Made by a program: the position numbers and the translations under genes. A model generated the notes under the pieces. That model had not been told where the DNA came from and did not search any database. It saw only the letters and a list, made by a program, of their open reading frames with translations. DNA of 64,000 nt from Micromussa lordhowensis (taxonomy: Eukaryota > Cnidaria > Anthozoa > Scleractinia > Lobophylliidae), in assembly GCA_964020085.1 (NCBI GenBank), contig OZ026603.1:26910552-26974551 (forward strand), given 5' to 3'. Of the stretch, positions 1 to 13,700 are shown in pieces; position 1 is the first letter of the stretch, and each line of letters begins with the position of its first letter.

Positions 1-280
1 TTCTACTTAACAATTAGATTATGAGCTCGAGATTTCTATCGTGTGATAGTTGAGGGCGCGATAGAAATCGAGAGCGAATAATCTAATTGTTTTAGTATAA
101 ATCTACTAGTCGTTCAAAACTTAATCTAAATCCTCTTCTCAACACTTCGAAAACGCCAAGAAACGGCCGTCATACACTATTACGCTACTCACTATCTATC
201 ACAGAATAGATAGTGAGTAGCGTAGCCAATCAGAGAACGGCATTCGTGATAGAACGCTAGTAGATTTATACTAAAACTCA
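1..280. repeat. Compound foldback (palindromic) repeat
   Basis: Two inverted-repeat pairs lie side by side. The first has arms at about 10-40 and 62-93 (AATTAGATTAT...ATAATCTAATT). The second has arms at about 94-113 and 255-275 (TAGTATAAATCTACTAG and its complement), and a short hairpin at about 186-218 lies between them. No coding exon is seen from 1 to 606. If the NFXL1-like gene continues to the left, this is intron sequence of that gene. Confidence 0.75.
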
Positions 281-606
281 ATAGAGCAGGACACAGAACT
301 AGCCATTCCAAGCTGTTGACGTAGTGATGGCAGAAGCAAATATAATAACATTTTGATGATCAAAGTAAACAAGTTGTTTTCTTTTTTTCATCACAGTGTT
401 TTCTAAAAGAAATAGAAATATGTTCTCTGTGTTTCTATCAAGTTATAGAAACAATCTTGAAAGTTTGGGAAAACTTACAGGTCAGTTTGTATTCCCACAG
501 CATCATTCTCTTGTTCTTTCACTTGTTTCTTATAACTTGATAGAAACACAAACACGTTTTCTACTTTTTAATCACAGTATTTACCAAAAGGGAATGTGTA
601 ACTTAC

Positions 607-1702
607 ATTTCAACTGGAACAACACAAGGAGGGCAAGGCATTTGCTGCACAGCAGTGACGTCTGAGTTTGAATCAGAAGCTGAAGGCCACCCACTGAGAG
701 GCGGCTGGAAAAATATGACAAAGAAAACATAACATTATGTCAGAGCTTGGTGGTTATGTGTTTAAGCACAATCAAGAGGACAAACCTTTGTGAGTTTAGT
801 CGGGTCAGGTTTATTGTCATGACATCTGGCAGTACAGACATGTCCACAAGAGAGTGTCAGATCACAGCTTTGACGGCATGGAGGGCAGGCACCATAATGA
901 CAGTGATGACGCTATGAGTAAAATGTGATACTGTAAAATTAGTAATAAAAATATATTCAGAGCGACCTATTTTCACAATATATTCTTTTACCTGCAATTT
1001 TCATATAATTAACTTCAATTTAAATACATTATTTTTTATACTGTTCAATGAAATTTAATCTTGTTAAGAACAAGGAACATTAGCATGGCATCCCTGATTG
1101 TGCATATTACCAGGGTGTTTCTTTGGCATAATATTCATTTCCACAATGTTGCTGGGTGGCCTGTGACAGATGTCCTATAGTACATCACTTATACAACAGC
1201 CATTACAGTATGATGGTACATGCAGGGTCAGCCGTTTTCCATTTGGGCCAGACTCTCCTGGAATGTTAAGAAGTGTTTTTTGTAACTTCTTTCTTCTGCT
1301 GGCATTGGCAGTGCCACTGGCTCTCTGGGGTGCTTGGAGAATGCATGGTTTGGGTGTGAGCGGTGGTCCACCATAGTGCTGAGGTCTCAACACTAGCTTT
1401 AAGTAAGTTACCCCCTTCTGGACAAACCTTCAAAACCTTCAAATAGTAATGATCTATAATTTTAAGTTCAAACCTTTCGTTTTGGGTGATGACAATCTGG
1501 GGGATGGCTGTAAAAAATTATAAACAAAACTATTAGATTAATAATTATTGCAACTAATTATTGAAAACAATGTTGAAATAAGTTGGCCCAGTCTAGTCTC
1601 AGAGATGGTGACCATAATCAATTATCAACTGGCACTGACCATTGACCTTGTTACTCCACCTGAGTATAAACACAGCTTAAATAATTAATGGCTAAACAGT
1701 CA

Positions 1703-1736
<34 letters not shown>

Positions 1737-4700
1737 GAGAGTTTTCATTGGCTTAGCCATTATGGGACGAATATGGCAAGCGTACGCGTGATTTTTTTAG
1801 GCGTTTCTATTTTTTAAAGTTTAGTTTGCTCTATTTTTGGGGCGTTTTTAGTAAAGCAATTATTCCACTCGCCCTTGTTGGATATAAGATGATTGTAGCC
1901 AACTCGGCACTATGCGCCTCGTTGGCTATCTACCATCTCATATCCAGCGCGCGCTTGTGGAATAATTGTTAATTATACTGTTGGGAATGGAATACTTTAA
2001 AAACCAATTCATACAAAATTGGTTTCAATGTACATGAATGTTGGACATAACCTTTAGGTTAAAATTAATAATCATTCATAAACTGTAGTGTGCAGTAAAT
2101 CATACTGTACCTGCAAAGTTCAGCACACTTGGGTGGTTTTGTGACTTTTTCTCTGCCACATGGTAAGGTCAGTACTGTTGCGCCACAGAAACACTTCACA
2201 TCTACCTGAAGGGGACAAGGGTAACATGGACCTACCATAGGAGTGATGCAGAGAGAAGATTGTCAAACTTTGAAGTAAAATAATTTAACCAAAGCCTGTG
2301 CTATTAAACTTGGTATACGCAAGTATGTATCATAATCAAATGATGTACGATCACGCCAGTCGAGAGCAAAGCAGTGCTTTCAATAAGACTTAAAGTAAGT
2401 GGCTACTTAGAAACAGCACCCGCCGGAGTAATATGAGAAGCCCAGGAAAATTTCTCTCTGGAGAATTTTTAAAAGTTAAATATACCCACCGCCTTTTAAC
2501 AGAATACCTGCCGGAGCTCCAGCGGGTGCCAGGTACTATTGAAAGCACTGGCAAAGTCTTTGGACAAGTTAATCTTCAGAAGTAATTAAAAAAGAATGTG
2601 ACTTCAAGATGTTTCATCTCAGAATCAAACTTCTATAAGTTGGGTTTTGTAAACAGAACCTCCATGACTTAGCTCACTGTGGGCTCTCAATACTGCTGTA
2701 TGAATAACTAGACAGTATATGTTTCGCTGAACATTCAGTTATCGTATTTGTTAAGTTTAACGCGCGCGCTGGTTGCGTTTAATGTTGCGCGCGTGCTGTG
2801 TTTGAATTTAAATCGTATTGCAATGATGCATGTCGCGTAATACAGTAGTTTAAAGTCGCGTACTTCTGAGAGAGTTGTCAGTTGTACGGAAACAGCAAAG
2901 GTGAACAAGTCCGTGCGCTCACCAGTTATTGCTAACCAGTTCAGTTATTGCTAACCAGTTCAGTTATTGCTAACCAGTTACGGAGTCAATTACGGAGACA
3001 GTCAAGAAGTAAGTTGTTAGTTGTTTCACAAGTTCTGTAACATTGATTTCCTGCTTTTTCTGAACACCTGTAAGGCCGCGTGCCAACGTGATTTCTTTAT
3101 TATTTCTTTATTTGTTAGATCGAATTGATTTGTTACAATAAATACGATTCTCCTTCGTAATTGGCGTTTTGGTCTTTTGTTCAACGGAACAATATATGTG
3201 ACCCTTCACGCGAAAAGGGGGCTTATGAAAATTTCACGATTAGGCTAATTTCACCATCACAGCCGTGAAATGGATTAAAATGATCGGAATTCCCGTGAAA
3301 TTCCTTTCAAGTGGCGAGAACACGGCGTGAAAGTAGCTCATGTCACCATGAAATCAATCACGCCATGAATAAGTCGTGGAGTGAAAACTACACGCTGTGA
3401 AAAGCTCACGCCGTGAAAATTTCACGCCGAGAAATAAAGTAAGTGTAACGTAACAATGTTAAAAAACGAGTCCAAAAAGGGGCACAAATTATTCATCTTT
3501 GTATTGTTTTGATCATGATCAAAGTGGTTAATTATTCGCTAGATCAATTTCATCACATTGGTCTCATGCTTCTTCCCCTCGTGTTCTCAGCTGTCGATCG
3601 TAGGTTCGCTTTGTGCTTTGTCATGTGCGTGTGCGCCCTAATTTATTGATTGTTAGAGAATTAATGTTTTTCTTTCGCGCTGGAATGGACGGCAAATGTT
3701 TTCATTTCTCGGTGCTGGCTTGGTTATTGACGCCCGGGTATTGACGTAATTAACAAGTTCACCAAGCCATTATTTCGCAAAAAACCTTCCTCTATAAATT
3801 ATAAACTTTCCTAAAGACCAGGATATTAAAATTGTCTACGAATGTGACAATTTCCTTCGAGCCGAGTTATAGCTGTTTGTATAAATTTTTCTCCCGGTGT
3901 TATACGCGTTCTTACATGTATGTTGCGAAATTTTGCGAATTATTTTTAGTTGCCGCCGAGACATATGTTTTATTTCGTCTATTAAATATAGTCTGTGGAC
4001 AGTTTTACTTTCACGGTACGAATAGTCAACTGTATTCAAAAATACTTTGTTACAAAATCGTTTGAAAATAACCTATAGATCGTTTTCACGTGACGTCATC
4101 ACTTTCTAAAATCTAAAACTAAAGATCCACCAAAGTTTTCATCCTCATCAGGTATAAGAGGTGACATATTTATATCTGTTTAAAACTTTACAGCTCAATA
4201 GCGTGCTTCGTTGGGAAACCAGAGCATTTTGAATTTCATGGTTACGGAGGTGCGTGACACAAGGCTACGATCAAATTTGTTGAAAATATATACTTATCTC
4301 ATGATTTTGAGCCCTTTTAGAAGCTAGAGCATTAGGAGAAGTGCTTATGTAAATACTTGATTTTTCAGTACTGATAATCAGTCGCCTAGAAAGCCAAAGT
4401 AAGTTCCAGATGTTTACACTATTTTCCGGCCGCCATATTGGTGTACCATGGAGGTACACCAACATGGCGTTTTCATACTGGGCTCTGTAAATTTCTGCGA
4501 AACATTTCGACGAATATCTGAAGTTTTGGGAAACGCACAGGGCTAAAACTTGGAGAACTGTCTTATTTTTTTATCTTCTATAACATCACAATTTCGTAGC
4601 TTTTTCCACTGGATAGTTTTCGATTTATTTTTTTATTGCGTGACAGTGAAAACGATCTATTGATGGCCAAAGGTCAAACTGAGTTTTGTTTACAACAGTT

Positions 4701-7588
4701 CCTCGATAGCAATTTAATTACAACTTTAGCGGTATGAACCTCTTTTTTGAAATAGCATTCGTTTTCCACGTTGGATTTGCAAAGAAGAACTGACAGAAAA
4801 AAAAAATCTTTTTCAAAACCGTACCTCCGAACTCTTATGAACTCGTGTAAACTCTACAATATGGTTGAGATTCTTTATAATACGGCAAGTGCAATAATCT
4901 TTTTGAACTGAAATCCGATACACCCAGACTTGTTGTACATAATTTATTTTGATTGCTTTCCCTTCACGCACAAAAAGAGGATTCAAGTTTTTATGGCTCG
5001 TGTTGTTGTGGAACCGACCGGTGATAATTCTGCATTCTGGCTTCGGATGAATCTCATGGTGTCAACATGCGAAATCCAGATACATGTTTACGTAAGCATC
5101 ACTCGGCGCGCACGTGAATAAATTTGCCAAGTTGTAAACAACGGCTCTATAGTTGCATTTCACTCAGGATTTCAGATCTAAGTTCCACAGTACACAGCGA
5201 CTCGCGAAATAATTTAAATTATTTTTAAAGTAACTGAAACAGCTGAACAGTAGGAGACTTTAATTTATTTAATTTTCAATACGATTGAATTCGACTGGTC
5301 AACATTACCGGCAAGACGAAAGTTGAACCGGTCAAATCCCCAATGAGTCCGGACATTGTCCGCAGTTTACATTTCGAGCCCTGATTCAAATAAAGCTGAA
5401 TAAAGACTTAACCAAAACCGCAAAACGCGTATGAAAAGCCTCTGGAATCCAGCGAAGTATCTATGAACAGCTGATAAAAATTAAGCCTATGAGATAGTAT
5501 TGAGCTCGCTTGTAGACACGATATCTGTGAAAGTAGCGAAGCCGCAAGTATTTTGGAAGTCTTGCTTACGGACTATTCTGATATGTTTGAGAGAAGCCAA
5601 GGTAAACTTACTTAAAAGCATAACTTTTAATGTATTTTTTAAATATTTTTATGCAACACACACTGAATGCAAATATAAACATGCGTGACAGATGTATAGC
5701 GTGCGTTTCACGGCAAATTTTGCAGCGTGGCGCACGGCGTGAAATAGCTTTGGGCGTGAAGTAACTTCACTCCTTTGTTTTCACAGCGTGATTTGATTTC
5801 ACGGTCCTCTCATTTTCACGCTAAGAGAGAAATAAATTCAAAGCAGGGTAAACACGGCGAGAAATTTTGAATTCACGGCGTGAAATCTTAGTTTCACGCA
5901 CCGAGACCGTGAAATAAATTTCACGATTCACGCTTAAACTCTTAAGCCCCCTTTTCGCGTGAAGGGTCACATATGCCCTCCATTTAATACCCAATGTGCA
6001 AACAAGCAGTGCAGCAAAGTGCAGCAGGTTACAACTTTTTGTTGCACCTTGATCTTATTATTACTCATCTACATGTACCTCTGTGACACTGTGATGGGCA
6101 TTTGTGATTCCTACAGTTCAGGTTTCGGTTACAAGTCAGCTCGCATGGAGGACAACGTCCATCACAGCACTGCAAAACAAATAACAAAATAATACTTGAT
6201 TGCAATGTAAATCAAGACTTTGCACAACCACAATGGAGCACAAATATTATTATTACTCAAGGTCTACAAAATCAATGCTTTAATTCTCGTGTGGTAAAAA
6301 CAGCCTCTAGGGGAAAACAAAAAGCCTTGAGGCAATTGTACGGTAGGTAAATATCTCTGTGCACAAACACAGTGGTAGTAAGTAGTTAAGCTGCATTGGA
6401 CCATTCATTTTTATAAGCATTGTCAATTCAATAAACCAAAACAAAGTTAAAAAGAAACACGAGAAGAGATCTAGCGGACCAAGGACCGAATCACAGACTT
6501 NNNNNNNNNNNNNNNNNNNNNNNNNNNNNNNNNNNNNNNNNNNNNNNNNNNNNNNNNNNNNNNNNNNNNNNNNNNNNNNNNNNNNNNNNNNNNNNNNNNN
6601 NNNNNNNNNNNNNNNNNNNNNNNNNNNNNNNNNNNNNNNNNNNNNNNNNNNNNNNNNNNNNNNNNNNNNNNNNNNNNNNNNNNNNNNNNNNNNNNNNNNN
6701 TGAACCAAATAACAACCTCCATGTCCTGTTTTCTCAGCCCATACTTGCTTTTTAACATTGATTTATCCCTCAAGCCATCTTTGTTTGGGTCATACAGTAC
6801 ATGGATAAAACGACAAGCACTTTAATTGACTGTCTGTTATAGTGCAGACCTCAGCTAAGTAGATTAAATGCATGCAAAACTTTCAAGTACATGATTTGTA
6901 AAGAAAGAAAACTCAAAATTAATAGACAATGCAATTGATTGAAAACTATATATTCTAAAGGTTACCTTTCTTTTGCAGGGGTGGCGTTCACATTGTCTCA
7001 GCTTAAGACACTTGACTTCACATAGAAACTGCTGCGAACACAAGACTTTCTTCTCGCGCTTGCCACAACGACAGGTTTTTGTGACCAATTGTCGACACAC
7101 TCCACAAGATCCTGTGTGACATTGTTGAGTACATTTATGTCTGCCGCAAGCTAACGGCTTATCACAGGTCCCCCCACAAGTTGGAACATCTTCAGTACAT
7201 GGCAGTGATAAAGCTGTATGAAATAATAGAGACAAGGCTAAGAAATTAAAAATTACATGAAACTGTAAACAAAGCTAATGTATTTAAAATTGTTGCACAG
7301 TAATTATCATAGAGAATGTCTAATCGTTATGTGGGAGATCTGGCAGCCTGGCCTAATGGCTAGCGTGCTACACTGTGGATCTGAATCGAGTGGTCGGGGT
7401 TTGAACACTTGCCGGAGTCCCTTTTAATTAGTGCTGTTGGGCATGGTACTTCTCAAACTTCCCCTCTCCAAGCATATGTATATTTAACAATTATTCCATG
7501 ATAGCGCGTTGGATATGAGATGATAAATAGCCAACGAGGCGCGAAGCGCCGAGTTGGCTATAATCATTTCATATCCAACAAGCGCGAA

Positions 7589-7620
<32 letters not shown>

Positions 7621-7748
7621 AATATAGAAAACTAGACTACAATAAAAACAAAAAGGCCCAAAAATTCACGCATACGCTCGCCATTTTTGTAGATCATGGT
7701 ATAATGGCTCATATACCATGATGGCTAAGCCAATGAAAACTCTCGAAG

Positions 7749-7779
<31 letters not shown>

Positions 7780-10700
7780 AGGTATTAGTAGAATACCAAG
7801 GGCTTGGGGGAGGTTAGCCTACAATGGATTTTCATCCCAGGGAAAATGCAAATTATACTTCTCGTCATTTCATTCATCCCTCAACCTCAATGTGATTTCT
7901 TTTATTTTGTTCCCCCAAGTCTCGGAGCCAAGGTAGAATTTTAATATATCGGAAATAGTATTTTCCTGCATTTGACAGCGGAATTAGCAGGTAGCAGGAA
8001 AATATGCTCTCACTGGGGGGGGGGGGGGGGGGTACTATGATTTAGAGGAGATCATCATCATCATCATCTTTATTTAAAAACATGGTAAAATACATCAGGC
8101 ATTAACAACAGAGTGGTCTATTCCAACTTTAGTTCTGAGAATCTAGTCAGGTCTTATCAACCCTAGAGAGCCAAACGTCTTTTATCGGAATTTAACCATT
8201 ACTGCAAATGGTCAAACAAGGTGCCCAAAATTATTTTCACAGGCAGCCAATTTGCCTAGTACCAGTGTAAGTCTGTCCATTTTCCTCTTCCGATGGCAAT
8301 CACTCCTCTCACTGGCGAGAAGGAACAGTGGTTCTGGGAGAAATTTACAGAACATACTTACTAGTTTGTCCACATGGACATTTCCTTTCTCCTGTTCTTG
8401 GACAGTCACCACAGTTATCTGCATGACACAATCTTTCACACCTGTGATGGCCACATGACAATACCTTGTTACAAACCTGTAATAGTAAAGGGGTAGCTGT
8501 GTTAATTTACACACCTGGGCTGGGTTGTTCGAAAGCCGGTTAACGCTAACCCAGGATTAAAAGTTAACCGAAGTATTACTTTTTCTTGTATAAAAGTGTT
8601 TTTCGCTCTCTATTTTTTGTTTAGTTTGAGATTATTCAAATTCAAAAGAGAAGGCCAAACAATAAAAACAGAAAACCTCTCCGAAAAGTTGCAAAACTGA
8701 AATCAAAATTCTCACTAACCCTAGGTTAGCTTAATCGGGCTTTGAACAACCCGGCCCTTGATTAGTGGGATTTCTACTGACTAACTACCAGACATTTCTA
8801 TAAAATATTTGAGATAGCACACACACTCTCATTGAATGATAGGTGTGTTCATATGAGAGTATGTGAACACAGTTGTGACAAGAAATAATATGTTATAAAA
8901 GCAATAGAAAACATTTTTCTGCATTTACAGATCATCATCTCAACACTTGAGGGGGGAGGGGTAGTTGGAGAATTCTGGAAATTTAAATTATGCAAACCAT
9001 CAAGGTTCGGGTTTTTATACCTGTCTCCAATTCTCCCAACCACATGTTTAGATGAGGCTATTGCTTAAATACAATTTGCTATTATTTTGGTTGTAAGAAA
9101 TCTCGTTTACATTGCACTTAAATCAAGATCACTTGCCTGTTGGGCAAGCAAAGGACTAAATCCACTAGCCAAACAGAAAAAAACTACTAGTCCTAGGGTA
9201 CGCAAATTTCTTTGCACACTCTTAATTAAAAGCTTTGCAGAATAAATCAAATGAGTGATCACCTGTTCACATTGCCACTCTGGACTGGCACAAGGTCTTT
9301 TGCTAGTTGCTTTACCACATTGACAGCGCTGCATACTTTCTTTGGGACACGGCAGACAGTCACCTACAGAACAAGGAGTATTTTTTTACAAAGTGTTTGG
9401 TAAAGTTTAACCATCATTCCCTAGTTTGACACTAGTAGGGGGTTTGAAATTGAACTGTCTAATGATACAGTGATTCTTACAAGGAATCTACCTTTCAGAA
9501 TTCAAACAGAAGACATGACGTAAACAACTTTTGATTACAAAATATGAATTACTGGTAGTACAAAAATGATCATGTTAAATTCTCTCTCAACACTACTTAT
9601 CTATTTACCAAGATGATAACACAAAGCCCAATGCAGTACTAAAAAAGTTTGTCGATGCACCACTGTCCAAGAGAAAGGATCATAAAATTGCGACATCTGC
9701 TACATCACATCAAATTTGTGTTATCTTACAAAGTCTTTTATTTTTTCTGTTATTTCAAATCTACCTCTCGATTATACATGTAGCAACCATAGGTTGATGT
9801 AGTAGCAAACTCAATGATACCAATCATTGAGTTCACTACTGCATCAACCTAATTATTTTTTACCTGAATGACATGGGGATTCACAGTTGTGATGATCACA
9901 TGACAGGAGCTTTCCACAGGGCTTGCCACATGACCATGATTTAGCACTACACCTCCTGACAACTGGTGGGTGAGATCCACAGTGACAGGACACACGGACA
10001 GTCTTTGGACAAGGAGGACATGGGCCTATGAGTTGGACACAAAGTAAAGTAAATGAGAAGCATTTGTCTCAAGCATTATATATCCATGGACCTTTTTTAG
10101 TTGTACTTCTCCAGTTTGTTGCAGTGGTATAATGGTTTGGTCTTTCAAGGATACTGCTAGATAAAAGATTAAGCACCCAAGCATCTAATATTCCCAGGAA
10201 GAGAACAGTAAGTTATTTATCTCTATGCATGTACATGCACAAAAAAGCCATGTATCAGGACCTTGTTTGAAAACATTTTCCTCAGCTGAATTTACATGTA
10301 TATCAGGGTCGTCACAAAGTTCTGAAATTCAAAGCAGCTTTTATATTATTAGCTGATTTTGATATCTTTTTCTCAAGAATCTCAAGCATAACCTAGCTAA
10401 ATAGCCAGTTGAGATGATAAAGATGGTGGTGCTTTCTGCTGGCAGGCAGCTACTGTGTGTACATTTGACGACATTGCATGTAACACATGCTTAAAACATT
10501 TGGTACAAATGTACTTTACCTGGATGACAAAGCAAAAGACAATCATGGCCACATTCAGGTTTAAGAGGTTTACTACAAGATTGGCCACAGGAGTGAGGAG
10601 TTAACCATGGATCAAACGAAGGGTTTTCCTGGTAGGAAGTAAATATAAGAAAGATATTAACAAACCTCTGAAGACTGTGAATCCTGTTATCACAAGACCT

Positions 10701-13700
10701 GAGACTAATAGTAGCCAACAAGGTCAAAGACACAGCTAGTGAAAATTTGGATTTGGCAAGTACAGTTTTTATTCTACTGGCCCTTTTAACTAGTGAAAAA
10801 AACAGCTTCTTACAGTATTGCTATATATAAGCTACATGTTGCTTCACAAAAATAGAAAGACAGTGTACTGGTAATTAAAAAATGTTTTGTTCTCCATACC
10901 TGCTTTTCGCAAAAACAATAATACCGTGTAGGACAGTCTGACTGTTTGAATTCAAACCTACATTTGGGGCTAAATTGGAAGGATCACAAAATAATCAATG
11001 ATAATACAATTAAAAATGAAATTGAATGAGAATAAATATCAACGATAACATGACATTACAGGCATGAACAGTAAATATGATATGTTTGCTTTTCTTACCC
11101 AAAAAGAAATGTCTTAATTTTAGTGAATTATAAATAAACAAGTTTTCTTGTGTCCTAGAGTGCCATTTAGTGGTTGTTTCTTTTTAGGAGGTGTAAACTA
11201 AAACTCATTCTGAACTGTCATAAAGGTTTCAATAACATGGCTGCACAACAAAAGCAGGCAGGCAGTCAGAATAGTACGATGGCTTCCTAATAATATCAAG
11301 CAATTTTCACATCATTTCCATACTTTCCTGAATCACAATAATAAAAGATAACAATGCCTGATAGATAGCCTGTGTTACAACCGACCTCCCCAAAAGAAAA
11401 AAAAAATCACAGAGAAAATGTTTTTTTTTTAATTAACAGTTATATTGTACTATGGCGTAGGACAGTGGAGAAATAGTGAATGGCATTGGGTTATTTATTG
11501 TTCTTGGATAGACAGGGCTTGACTTTCAAGGAAAAATCCTTGGGGCCAGCTGGCCTCTAGGTTTTCAGATTTACTTGCCGCCAAAAGTATTTCAGTGAAA
11601 AACATGAAAGAGTAGTCGCCAGTGAAAAAAATTTGGTTGCATTGCTGACCCCAGTGGTCATAACCTCAAGCTCTGGTAGAGGGAGGGCTGACCAGTAGCC
11701 TGTTCCAGGCTCTCGGTAGTTGGGGACGAGCGAAAACGAGCGAGAAAAAAATGAGGGAGGACTAAGGCGAGGAGCGGCGGGAGAGCCTGTAAGACTTTCT
11801 ATAACGACCCTCTTCTGGTATAGCAGGAGCTGCTATACCCTCTGATTGGTCAATTTTGAGTCCAGAGACCTGGCTATCAAGCTCTTGGAGAATGGAAGTG
11901 CGAGATGGTAAACTTGGATTGACAAGATATGAGGTAACCGCCGGCGTGTTGACAGTACTGTCAAAATTGACCAATCAGAGGGTATAGCAGCTCCTGCTAT
12001 ACCAGAAGAGGGTCTTTAAAGAAAGTCTTACAGGCTCTCCCGCCGCTCCTCGCCTTAGTCCTCCCTTGTTTTTTTCTCGCTCGTTTTCGCTCGTGACCAA
12101 CTACCGACAGCCTGGAACAGGCTAGAGGGCTGGTGGCGGCTGACTCAGTGTCTTGGAGAAGTAAAATTTCTGGCCCTACTCTCCAAACAGAGAAGCTGAA
12201 CTGATGATGATATAATAATAAAAACAAACTTTACCTAGTGGCTATCTATAATAATATTATCAATGAAGTATTTTCATATAGGTCAGGAAAGATGCCATAC
12301 ATACCAGTACCACGGGAGATCCGCTTGACATATGCTATCATCAGAGGATAGGACGTTATAGGCAGCACCATCCCTGGCCCATTTTTGAATACATTGAAGG
12401 TGAAGAGTTGAGAAACACTGGCCACAACTCCATACCTGAAATGAGAAAATTCTAAAAATTGTATCTTGACACATGCTGAACGTCTAACAATTTTCCTTCA
12501 ACAAAACCAACAACAATAAACCATTTAGTTGTACACACTAGTTAATATTACAAATTTATAACTATTTCAGGCTATTTCAGGTTGTCAGTTACATGTACCC
12601 TTATTTTAAATTAATTATGTAACATCACTGTAATATAATCTAATTTAATCTAAATAAGGGATGAATAAAGCTGTTGTTGTTGTAAAAGCAGTGAAACCAC
12701 ATTCATTTTGTTAATAAATAATTTGAAAGATATTTTGAAGCACTGCTTTGGCTGGCTGTTAATTGGTTGTGTTAGTTGTCAGTTCTTAAGAAGCAGTCTC
12801 AATCCAGATTAATTCAGATTAATCTAATCCATAGATTAATGTTATCAATTGCATGAATCATATCCAGTAGATAGTGTAGTTAGTATAGGGTGTGTTCTTT
12901 TGGCATGTTTGAATGACTGGTTTTGAACAAGTTTGGCTATCGAACGCAATCAAACTCTTGCTCAAGTCCTGCTTATTCAAAAGACAGAGAATGCTTTTAA
13001 ATCAGACTAACCGGCAATTTCTTTATTACCCAGGACATTTGACAACTGCTTCAGGAGACTATGATAAATTGGCCTCCATCAAGGACACTGAGCTGAAATT
13101 CTAGAGGAGGTCTCAGACTAAAGCTAGGCACAAACTAGGGGACTAGTCGCAGGGACTGGTCGCAGGGACTTATCCCTTAGTGTGTACTGGCGAAGGGACA
13201 AGTCCCCGGGACTGTTGGCATGTACGGTACACACCAGGGGACCAAATCGTGGGATCGGCCGACAAAAGTCTAACCGCGTAGGCCTGATGCCCAGAAAACA
13301 AAATGGCAGATTTCCACAGGAGGCGAGTAATCTTGTTTTTAATGATGCTGTTGGACGAAGAGGAGAGAAAAACGATCAACAGAACTCAGTGACTCGGGAC
13401 GTGGAAACGCTCCATCCTGTTTCGATCGTTTCACCCTCACTTTCTGATTCTTTTTCCGCCATTTTGAAACAGGGCGCGATGGAAGGTGAGTTCTGAAACA
13501 ACAGCTTTTCATTGGCTAGAATTCGCGAGACGCGGGAATCCCATCCCAAGAATGATGAAAACCGATACACACTAGAAAATTGACCGATTTCTGGGACTAT
13601 TGGTCCCTGCGACTAGTCCCAGAAATCAAACACGCTTAATTCGTGGGACTAGTTGCAGGGACCAGAAATGTGGTCCCGCGACTAGAATTTCGATGCAAAA

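Noticed and set aside
1110..1393. Cysteine-bearing frame considered as another NFXL1 exon
   Set aside because: Exons 1474-1507 and 786-911 are adjacent in the protein, matching consecutive NFXL1 residues in phase, so this stretch is intron.
7345..7450. tRNA gene
   Set aside because: A- and B-box-like words are present but the acceptor and anticodon stems do not pair.
13182..13570. Overlapping 60-100 codon frames on both strands
   Set aside because: They lie in the MITE 13127-13783, whose repeated GGGACTAGTC words keep frames open; no splice-supported or homologous protein.
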